Assembly (NCBI GenBank): GCA_019828595.1
Contig: JAHQRK010000016.1
Location: 372,001 to 436,000 of the forward strand
Reading direction: 5' to 3'
DNA length: 64,000 nt
Origin: Aphanomyces cochlioides
Lineage: Eukaryota; Oomycota; Saprolegniomycetes; Saprolegniales; Verrucalvaceae
The notes below the pieces were generated by a model. That model saw nothing but the letters and a program-made list of their open reading frames with translations, was not told the DNA's origin and ran no database searches. Of the stretch, positions 56,701 to 64,000 are shown piece after piece; the first letter of the stretch is position 1; each line of letters starts with the position of its first letter. Made by a program: the position numbers and the translations under genes.

Positions 56701-57415
56701 GAGGGTGCACACTCTCGGAAATCGTACTCATCGATCGACTCTTCTTCGTGGTCGTCGGAAAACTCTTCGGCGATTCGTTGATCATTCGCCGGCAAACCTT
56801 CAGGTTCGTTTGAAGGTGTATCCAAAGCTGGAATAGCTTGTTCTTCTCGTGGATGGTCCACAATGCCATCGCGTGTCCGTGTTGACGAAGGGTCAATACA
56901 AACCACAGCGAGTTCATTACTCTGCGCTGGGTTGGGCACGTAGGAACGTGGAGATGGTGGCACCATCGTCTTCAGGCGCCAGTCAATAATGGGCTGATGG
57001 CGTTCGAGCCAACCCATTCCAAGGATCAAATCCCATCGGTCTTCAAGGTCCATAAGGAAGAATTCTTCTCTTGACGAAAAGTCACCAATCGATATTGGCA
57101 ACGCGACAATTTGTCGTGGATTTGAAACAATCCGACCGTCTGCAAGTCGGATGCGTAGAGTGTCGTTAGGTTGAGCCTTGGACGTCGATACGCCTGTAGC
57201 TCGTGCAATAGTTGCGCGCCGCGCATAATTTTCAGATGCGCCACTGTCTATCAAGACACGGAGGGGGTCGCTGAATCCAGGAACTGGAAGCAGGTAGGAG
57301 AGCATTTGGTGATGCTCACCTAGGCGGCACAAAGTGCCAGGGGCTCGATCAATAGGTTCAGATGGCGCGGTGTCGAACACCCATTTATCAACTTGCCCAG
57401 TAGGCCGCCCGGCGC
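52934..57415 (-). pseudogene. Gypsy-2 pol, frameshifted
   Basis: Protease VLIDSGASENYARR; RT HSSPTFCVKKPNGGWRIVHA, STLFSTIDLRHGFYQIL, WLVMPQGL, SYFDDIYIHS; RNase H FSVVCDASVKAIGCCLMQ, VVYTDHASL, VLADALSRR; integrase zinc region HDCHAAQTAGHF...CDVC and core VSMDFIFGLP, IVSDRGPRFTS, ETDGQSERANRVIED. A Ser/Pro-rich linker and a chromodomain-like end (LVGRRYSQNGLEYRL...TWISAREA) follow. Frameshifts lie near 56092, 55925 and 54842; the integrase-to-end part (52934-55006) is one open frame. The pol frame is open upstream of the gag stop by a few codons, in a +1 relation to gag. Confidence 0.88.
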
Positions 57416-58206
57416 CTCTGGGTTGTGAAGTTTACCCGACGACGCGGAGGCGTTCCAGGCGCACCATGCGCATTGGAAGGATGTCGGCGGGGAGCAGTGC
57501 AGTAGCGGGAAATGTGTCCCGTACGCTGGCAATTGTAACAACGCACATTGTGTCTTTGACTTGAGTTGGGACGTTGACGATCAAAGTTGCGAGTTTCGCG
57601 ATTGTTTGTCGTGCCGATTTGGCTAATTTCCATGTCGTAAGCGTCATGATGACCAGCAAATGAAGCCGCAGATTGCGAGTAATGCTCGCCAAGGGCAATA
57701 TTGAGTGCGTCAACCATATTCTCGGGCATTCGACGGAAGACTTCAAGTCGCGGAGGGCCATGGTTCAAACCATGCATGAAAACGTTGACGATCGCTCCTT
57801 CCGAGACTAGAGCCTTGTCAGGCAGGGAGAGCCAGTGGTATTCCAGCTTCTGGGCAAACTCGCTGATTGTCAGTTTGCCTTGAGTGGCCTTCAAAAGTTG
57901 ATGCATGTGGCGCACAGCCGCGTCCTTTGGCAAATAAGTTGCCTTCATGAGAGTGATAAATTTTGGCAGATTGTCCATCGCAGGGGCATCGCGCATATAA
58001 GTGTTGACTGTCCAGGTGTGGGCTTTGCCAGTAAGGCATGATACAGCAAAAGTAACTTGCTTGGTTCCAGATTGAAAATCCATGGCTTCTACGGCCCTCT
58101 TCACGCCAGCTTCCCAGACGAGAAGATTCTCGGAGGCTGAGCCTCCAAACTTGGGGACATCGAGTCTCACTCGCCCTTCGCGGACAGGGCTGTCTTCATT
58201 GTTCAT
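57388..58206 (-). CDS. Gypsy-2 gag
   Basis: An intact 272-residue frame starting MNNEDSPVREGRVRLDVPKF. The capsid-like part is of the retrotransposon gag type (VTFAVSCLTGKAHTWTVNTY, LPKFITLMKATYLPKDAAVR, YHWLSLPDKALVSEGAIVNV). One zinc knuckle CYNCQRTGHISRYC precedes an Arg-rich tail. It ends 57388-57390 and overlaps the start of the pol frame, so pol is probably made by frameshifting. No lesions were seen, so this copy could still supply gag. Confidence 0.88.
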   Translation of the reverse strand: MNNEDSPVREGRVRLDVPKFGGSASENLLVWEAGVKRAVEAMDFQSGTKQVTFAVSCLTGKAHTWTVNTYMRDAPAMDNLPKFITLMKATYLPKDAAVRHMHQLLKATQGKLTISEFAQKLEYHWLSLPDKALVSEGAIVNVFMHGLNHGPPRLEVFRRMPENMVDALNIALGEHYSQSAASFAGHHDAYDMEISQIGTTNNRETRNFDRQRPNSSQRHNVRCYNCQRTGHISRYCTAPRRHPSNAHGAPGTPPRRRVNFTTQRRRAAYWAS

Positions 58207-58259
58207 CGTAAAAGTTGGAATCGTTGAGTTGTGACTTTTCCTTCTAGCAGGTCCTTAGA

Positions 58260-58277
58260 CGAACTAGAGTGTTACCA
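58260..58277 (-). other. Gypsy-2 primer binding site
   Basis: Two bases inside the 5' LTR the minus strand reads TGGTAACACTCTAGTTCG. It starts with the TGG expected opposite a tRNA CCA end and includes a T-arm-like GTTCG complement. The tRNA was not identified. Confidence 0.6.
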
Positions 58278-58279
58278 AG

Positions 58280-58537
58280 TGTAACCGGGTACACGCGCAG
58301 GAGGAAGGCTTAGGAAGCAGAGAGAAAGATGAAAAGTGAATTAGCTTTATCCTGCCTAAAGCTAATGAATGCAGCGTCGAACAGGGCTTGTGAGCCAGTG
58401 AATATGAATGGCCTAGAAGGCAAAGGAATGGCAGAGAGCACGGAGTGCTTCACATGCAGGGGAATACAGATGACATGCTAACAGCAGGCATGTCATGTCA
58501 AGGGTCAAAGAGCAAGTAACCGGAGTGTCCGGTTACA
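58280..58537 (-). repeat. Gypsy-2 5' LTR
   Basis: Direct repeat of 51748-52005. It is followed on the plus strand by the ACTCA duplication. Confidence 0.92.
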
Positions 58538-58542
58538 ACTCA

Positions 58543-58807
58543 AGCCCCAGCGCCAGGGTGAGCTTCAGCGCTACTGCTTCATTATTGACGGCACATCGAC
58601 GAGGATTATCCTACTTGCATCGGAATTTTTTCCCCCATGGTCAATGGCCGAGGCAATCAAAGTCTTTCTTGTAGTGCTCACCGCACTAGTCTCGACACCT
58701 TCTGCCCACCTGTTCGAACCACTCTGCTCTTTTCTCCCTGAAGGCACACAAAACAAAATCGGTCTTATTGTCATTTTGATACTTTCGAGTTAAGACCGTG
58801 AGGTTGT
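58543..58807. other. short interval between Gypsy-2 and the Sailor/MITE block
   Basis: Probably host sequence that lay upstream of the two-TM gene before Gypsy-2 inserted. No gene is called. Confidence 0.35.
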
Positions 58808-59171
58808 TAACAGTGGTGGAAAGCATCGAGGGGACTTTTTATGTTTTGACCCAATAAATACACTCTGGAACAAATAAAAACAGTTTTCCTATGCTGTTTT
58901 TTCTGGTGATAACGACTGTATGAATACAATCCTTTAAAACCACATAGATTACAAGAAACGATGAAATGTAGTCGAGAGTGATATTCATTTTTCATCCTTA
59001 TATTCTATTATCTGTTTAATTGAAATTATTTGACAAAACTGATCACATAATTTGTCAAGATTCAAGAAAAATTAGTTGGATGATCGATGTCTCTCATATT
59101 CGATTATATTGATATTGCAAATGATGGACGATAATTGAGAGAATGAATATGCAATAAAATACGTTTATTCA

Positions 59172-60978
59172 CAGTACCGGACATCATCGAGAGGGAATCC
59201 GGATAAGGAATAAAAAGACGAAGGCTTGTACGAATAATTATGGTGGATCAATCTTAAGACTATTACTTTTCAGAGACCTGCATCCTCTATTTCAGAAAAA
59301 CTGTCGTCGTCATTGGAGTCTTTAACACTGAAAGAGTCTTGATTGTCGATATGGTGCACTTCAGATGTGAGTTTGAGAAGCTTCGCTTCTGCACTGTTGA
59401 TACATCCCTTTATTGTAGCTGCTGAAAGGTTTTCGAAAGCTTTGTCCAGTCTGTTGCGAACTTGCTCAAACTTTGTGGACGCAGAGTACTGCCGTCCAAC
59501 TTCGCCCTTGACGGCTGCCCATATCATTTCGATTGGTTGAAGGTCGCTATGATGTGGTGGGGTGTATTGTACGGTGTGGCCAGCCTGGGCTGCCATGGAT
59601 ACAATCAAGGGCTGAATGTGCGCAGCAATATGTTGCTTCAAACGTGACCACAACACTGACTTGGTGTCACTCGAATCATAAGCGATGTTGTACTTATCAC
59701 ACGCCTCATGTAGAACGGCCTTTCGATCACCATACTTTGGCGTGTCAAGTGGTTTTGTTCGATGATACTTGGCATTATCCAGAGCGATGATTGCGTTTCG
59801 AACTCCGATGCCATCCAATTCGCGCAACATGCTCGCAAACTATGAGATGTAATAAGCATGATTGAACATTGAGTGATAGTCTGTAGGACCACGCTTGCCA
59901 CCCTCAAAGATGTCCAATGCAATCAGTCAGCATGGCCCATGTATGCCTTCGTCCACAATTGCTGCGACAAAGCATAAACGTTGGCCTTTGTGCTTTTGTT
60001 TTCGAGCATTGTCAAGTACGTCAGTTGGATCATACAAGGAGTCTTCATGTCGAGAGTAGTGGTGATGTATGAACGATTCGTCCGTATAGACAACAGTTCG
60101 ACGGCTAGCCAAATTGACAACTTGAGTCGACGCTGTCATGGTGGTGAGATATATATCTCGTAGTAGGCGATGTGATTGTGCAAGGTGGTAGGACTGCGAG
60201 CCTTTTTTTCGACCTCGTTTGTAGCCAAGTCGGATCAGCAATCGACGGACAAGTCGCAAGGCAGAGTCGATTGATTTGGGGCTTAGCCGGTCTACATCAA
60301 TATGGTTGCCATCCTCAAGGAAAGTTAGCACGTCGTTGGCAACAGTACGTTCATGGTTGAAGCGGCGCTGGCGAACAAAAGCTTGCAGTTCAGAAATGAG
60401 CATTGAGTTGATGAGTAATCGTGTAGGGTGCGATGATCGATTTGCTGGGGGTAAAGACAACGAAAGATGTCGACTCGAACAAAATTCATTCCCCACACTT
60501 TGAACGGTATTCCTGCTGCGGCCAAGTAATGTAGCAATCGATTGAGTGACTTCGTTAGCCCCTTCTTTTCGCAGCTTGGCATGCATTGCGAGAATGTCAA
60601 GTTTTTCTGGAAGTGTTAAGGCTCGTGGGCGATTGGACTTGATGTATCCTAAGGCTGCTTCTATGTCTTCGTTGATCATTTGGAATGAACACTTTTTACA
60701 TGACAATCAACTCTGTGAGGTTTTACTTGTAAAAAATGATATTGATATAGAGTAGCATGAATATAAAATATAACGAGTTTATTAGTTGTAACAGTCAAAA
60801 ATACCATCACTCAAGCTATTGATCGATCATATTTCTGTGATTATTGTTATTTAAGAGTCATTTTATATCACAGGTTGACGTCCTCTCGAAGTGCTTTTGA
60901 TTGGACAAAACAGATCAAAATTTGGACCAATAAACTGCACGTTTCGTTAAGAATCCCTCTCGATGATGTCCGGAACTG
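59172..60978 (-). mobile_element. nested Tc1/mariner-superfamily transposon, DD82E (Sailor-like)
   Basis: Inverted repeats of 28 bp (59172-59199 and 60951-60978) start CAGT-A/T-CCGGACATCATCG and differ at two positions. They enclose one transposase gene. The flanks are TCA and TTA, compatible with a 3-bp or TA-based duplication with one change. Its ends share the CAGT...ATCGAG pattern with the outer MITE. Confidence 0.75.
59270..60706 (-). pseudogene. DD82E (Sailor-like) transposase with two in-frame stops
   Basis: One frame from 60706 (MSCKKCSFQMINEDIEAALG) to 59270. The N-terminus has a helix-turn-helix-like block (VTQSIATLLGRSRNTVQSVG), then the DDE core: VVYTDESFIHHH (first D), AIIALDNAKYHRTKP (second D), TPPHHSDLQPIEMIWAAVKG (E). 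By direct count 82 residues separate the second Asp from the Glu, the spacing used to define the DD82E/Sailor group of the Tc1/mariner-IS630 assemblage. Ordinary Tc1 has 34. Stops: TGA 59927-59929 and TAG 59840-59842, both explained by single C-to-T changes. An acidic C-terminus (NDDDSFSEIEDAGL) follows. All three catalytic residues are intact. Confidence 0.82.
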
Positions 60979-61097
60979 TTAACTACGTATACTTTGTCAC
61001 AGGTACATCAGAACTGGATATTTTGGTTCAAAGTTGCACCTTACATAAAATATGATATTTTTTGTTGAAGTCCCCTCGATACTTTCCACCACTGTAA

Positions 61098-61743
61098 GCA
61101 CTTCAAGTACTATATTTTGAGCTATGATGCATGCCGGCTTTCGAAGTATTCACAGAGATTTTGCCGATGTCTAGCGCCATCGGCACACCATTTTGAAAAT
61201 TTCAATTTTGAGTTTTATACATGCTTAGAATCAGATTTTCTAGCTCTATTGATTGGTCCCAATACTTAACCACAACTCGTTCTTAAAGTAAAGAAATCGA
61301 TTGAAACAGGTGAGTGCCACATACAATTCCATGTATAAAACAATTTTTCAATTCGATTTTTCTCAAATATAATTTTTCAAAAGGTAAAAACTTCAAAGTC
61401 AATTATCTCGAGAATAAATTTATAGAGGAAGACCGATTTTGTTTCTTGTGCCTTCCCCTATCTCACCCTGCACTTGCCAACTGGTGCACTAGTGCACTCA
61501 ACCTCATTGCTTCAACCGTATCACTTCAATCATTACCCGCACGTGACGTAGAGCGACCAGATAACGACAAACGACCGACCAGATGTAGGGCAGATAAGAG
61601 TCTTTAATCTCAGTTTCCAATTTGCCACCTCAAGGTCTCGTTCTCCTATACGCAGCCGTGCCAGGAAGCTGCTCTCACTCTCCCGACCGCACTACAAAAA
61701 CGTTTTTAGTGACCTGCTGTCACCCTCTCACTCTCAACTCTCC
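61098..61743. other. unassigned interval before the Gypsy-3 leader
   Basis: AT-rich, then a CT-rich patch near 61620-61740. It may include the 5' LTR of Gypsy-3, but with only one end in the window the LTR limits cannot be set. No gene is supported. Confidence 0.35.
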
Positions 61744-62090
61744 GTTACTGCTATTTCGCTATTATTGTTGCGTGTTGACCGCTATATAGCTCTGTGGTCA
61801 ACACGCAACAGCGAAATAGCAGTAACTATAGTAGCGCTACTATGGCTCCGTGGTTAACACGCAACAAAAATATGTTGTCAACCTTGAACTGAGTATAGAC
61901 CCTGAGGGACAGGTGGTCTAGGGTTCGGTCCCCCGGATAGTATTGGACAAGAGTCTAGTGGGCGCGAGTGGTCTTGGGTGGACCGGAGTATGATTGTCCG
62001 GGGGATAGTAGCGCTACTATAGCTCCGTGGTCAACACGCAACAAAAGTATGTTGTCAACCCCCGGAATATGACGTGGTCAACACGCAACA
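61744..62090. repeat. hairpin and direct-repeat cluster upstream of Gypsy-3 gag
   Basis: An imperfect hairpin has arms 61744-61780 and 61796-61826 (TTGCGTGTTGACC against GGTCAACACGCAA, with a 6-bp extra piece on the left) and a 15-base loop. The phrase TGGTCAACACGCAACA occurs at 61795, 61851 (one change), 62028 and 62075. A 55-bp direct repeat starting ATAGTAGCGCTACTAT lies at 61828 and 62006. This may be part of an LTR or leader. Confidence 0.7.
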
Positions 62091-62093
62091 ATT

Positions 62094-64000
62094 ATGTCAA
62101 GTGCTCCTGCAAAGAAATCGGCGCCTCCGCCAATCGCAAGACAAGAAACGGGCGAAAGCATGGATGCAAGCAATCCTGCACACCAAGCTCTCCCCAAGAC
62201 GCCTTCTCCTGCCCCAAATCAATCTTTTGATTGATCCAATGAAGAACAGATGGCGTCCGCATTTGAACGGTTCGTTCGGATGAACCCCAATCCAAGGTCC
62301 CTTTGCCGACCGCAACATTCAACCATTTTCCGCACCTGTACGATGAGGTGATGGAAGCTAAGACGAGACAAGCTAGTGCGCATTTCAACAAGCCGTTTGA
62401 TGAATTCAAGCAACTGGTCTCGTTCGACACCATCTCGTGCCCCGAGCTGAAGAAGCCAGACCTCGGCGAGATGAAATCGTTCTGGAAAGAGTACGTCCGA
62501 TATCGAAAAGAATTGGACGAAAAGTACTAGATGTTTGGCGCAAGTGTTGCTATTCAATTCAAGAACGTCCGACAGTGTATGGACGAATATACTTTTGAAA
62601 GCCTCTGCCTTTATCGTTGGAACCGAGATCCCGATGAAGTGTCTGACGAGGATGTGAATCGTTTGTTTGAAGCTGCCTGCTTGGGCTCCAAGGTTGACAT
62701 AAAGGTGTTTCTTGACAGGCTTGAAAAGGATCTGAAGATGGACAAGTCTGTGACGGACGGTCCATCACGTGTGTTGTGCCTGGTCCGTCTTTTTGACAAG
62801 ATATGCACTGAATCCGGCTTCCCCAAGTACTATGAAATTGAAGTTGAAGCCGCCAGACGTCATTTTCTCAATGCTCTCGAACCGGTCAGCGTGCGAAAAA
62901 AGATTTCGACCGAATTGCGCTTCTCAAAGAAGCGCTATATGGTCTGGAAGGACTTTGTTGACCTCTGCATTGATTACATGAAGACTTGGTGCATGTATGA
63001 GGATGTCTTCAAGCCAGACACAAAGCCTGAAGCGAAACCTGAGGCGAAAAAGAAGTTCGACCGACCCAATCAGAAGCCACGCTTTGAAAAGAAACAAGCC
63101 GAGTCGACGGCCACAGCCGCCTCTGGTGATGCGAAAGGTAAGGCTTCTAAGCCTTCTTACATTTGCCTGAAATGCCAAAGCGTCGACCACAATGTTTGGA
63201 AATGTCCTAAGCTCAAGGATGAAGCCGAAGCAAAGTCCTTGCTTAAGGCTTATTATGATGCCAAGCGTGCGGCCGAGCCCAAGAAACCAAATGTTGACTC
63301 ATTGGTAAGCGCCACGGGAAGTGACTTCATTCAAGCCGTCTGCGCTGGACTCGAAATGAAAGTCCTTTTCGACTCGGGAGCGGACGTGTGCGTCATTTCG
63401 CGTGACTTTGTAAGACGGGCTACGGCTAGTGGTAGCACTCTGCATCTGAAGCCGCTCCAAGCTCCAGTGACTGCCTTGGCCTTTAATGGTACACCAGTTG
63501 TGATCCGCGATGGTGTAAAAATCGATCTGAGCATCCCCACCAATGCTGCACCGATAGTCATGACAATAACAAACCTCAGATGTTGGGTGCAAGACGATGA
63601 TCTCCCGCCGGGATGTGCAGATCTCCTTGTGTCCAAGTCCGTAATGAGACAATTGGGATTTGACCAGCAAACCCTCCTATTGAATGCTCAGAGTATTCGC
63701 CCTGTTTGGGATTTTGAACCTGAATATGACCCGACTACTGGACAGCGCCTCGTTGGTTCGCTACGAGTAAATGCTCACGATGACCTTATCCATGGCGGCG
63801 ATGAAATGTGTCTCCCTCGCCCCCAACCTCTGGACCAACAGAAGATTTATGTCCGAAAAATCTTGGACGGAAAACTTGAGGTCGCTCGGCAGAACGGCTT
63901 GGACCCAGTAGCCCACGTGAAATTGACCTCACTTCTCACGAAGTTCGAAGACGTGTTCCGAATTGAAATTGGCCGCGATCCCCCTGTGAATGTGCCTCCT
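62094..64000 (+). pseudogene. Gypsy-3 gag-protease, cut by the window end
   Basis: ATG 62094 opens MSSAPAKKSAPPPIARQETG. TGA 62232-62234 and a frameshift near 62300 break the N-terminus. The rest (FNHFPHLYDEVMEAKTRQAS...) continues with one TAG at 62528-62530 and is then open to the window edge. Gag-like helices (FESLCLYRWNRDPDEVSDED, FLDRLEKDLKMDKSV) are followed by a Lys/Pro-rich linker, zinc knuckle CLKCQSVDHNVWKC (about 63160) and aspartic protease VLFDSGADVCVISRDF (about 63360). The sequence towards RT (LTSLLTKFEDVFRIEIGRDP) ends the window. It is in opposite orientation to the other two gypsy elements and differs from them in sequence. Confidence 0.8.

Larger units (their letters stand above)
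51748..58537 (-). mobile_element. Gypsy-2: full-length Ty3/gypsy retrotransposon with an antisense gene
   Basis: LTRs of 258 bp (51748-52005 and 58280-58537) begin TGTAACCGG and end CCGGTTACA, a perfect 9-bp inverted terminus. ACTCA flanks both sides (51743-51747 and 58538-58542). I count four LTR differences. Gag and pol are on the minus strand. A plus-strand spliced gene starts 39 bp inside the 3' LTR and overlaps the end of pol. Pol has about three frameshifts; gag, the integrase frame and the antisense gene are open. Confidence 0.93.
58811..61094. mobile_element. outer MITE with CAGTGGTGG ends, carrying a nested transposon
   Basis: Inverted repeats of 27 bp (58811-58837 and 61068-61094, starting CAGTGGTGGAAAG and containing ATCGAGGGGACTT, one mismatch) are flanked by TAA on both sides (58808-58810, 61095-61097). 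Without the nested element at 59172-60978 it would be about 477 bp, a MITE size. A minus-strand frame at 58807-58995 contains a C-x2-C...H-x4-H pattern (CNLCGFKGLYSYSRYHQKKQH spacing), probably by chance. Confidence 0.75.

Noticed and set aside
58807..58995. C2H2 zinc-finger peptide in the outer MITE
   Set aside because: Spacing is not canonical, the frame is short and lies across the terminal repeat; probably chance.
61744..62090. CRISPR array or tRNA cluster
   Set aside because: Repeats are too few and irregular and the context is a retrotransposon leader; no cloverleaf could be drawn.
1..64000. Alternative genetic code or stop-codon readthrough to explain in-frame stops
   Set aside because: TAA, TAG and TGA all appear in TE frames, while the intact host-like genes have none internally.

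Overview
The window reads as eukaryotic genomic DNA from an oomycete, most likely a saprolegnialean such as Aphanomyces. This is inferred from protein families and gene style, not from a search. The evidence is short GT-AG introns of about 40-60 nt in nearly every gene, FYVE-finger proteins with an upstream lipid-binding-like region, an ankyrin protein with the oomycete-style EGCT repeat, an F-box/LRR-like protein, and a C-x3-GC...HGGG zinc-repeat protein. No rRNA, tRNA, CRISPR or bacterial-style operon was seen. Most of the window is transposable elements (TEs), many decayed by in-frame stops and frameshifts.

Layout. 1-2.8 kb: remnants of two FYVE genes. 2.8-14.5 kb: a full-length Ty3/gypsy element (Gypsy-1, minus strand) with 749-bp LTRs and a 5-bp target duplication. 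It sits in the last intron of a FYVE gene and carries a second, archaeal-type RNase H plus a block of plus-strand ORFs antisense to gag-pol. 15.0-33.9 kb: a 16.4-kb segment framed by two inverted 1.25-kb repeats that share their ends with a Crypton element inside the segment. The segment also holds two MITEs, two Merlin (ISXO2-like) transposase relics, a Tc1 relic, a PIF/Harbinger element with its Myb/trihelix partner, a 21-bp minisatellite and one apparently intact four-exon FYVE gene. 33.9-45.3 kb: the host-like part, with the HGGG zinc-repeat gene, an ankyrin gene, an LRR gene and a PH-domain gene, and long stretches where nothing could be assigned. 45.3-51.7 kb: a two-TM gene cut near its 3' end by a complete Ty1/copia element. 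51.7-58.5 kb: a second gypsy element (Gypsy-2, minus strand) inserted just upstream of that gene, with a spliced plus-strand gene overlapping pol on the opposite strand. 58.8-61.1 kb: a DD82E (Sailor-like) transposon nested in a MITE with similar terminal repeats. 61.7-64.0 kb: repeat-rich leader and gag-protease of a third gypsy element, cut by the window edge.

The most unusual feature is the recurring arrangement in both complete gypsy elements. A protein-coding, intron-containing gene starts just inside the 3' LTR and runs against gag-pol. In Gypsy-2 it overlaps the end of pol for about 785 bp, with both strands open. The Crypton-derived inverted pair is the second candidate for something not well described.
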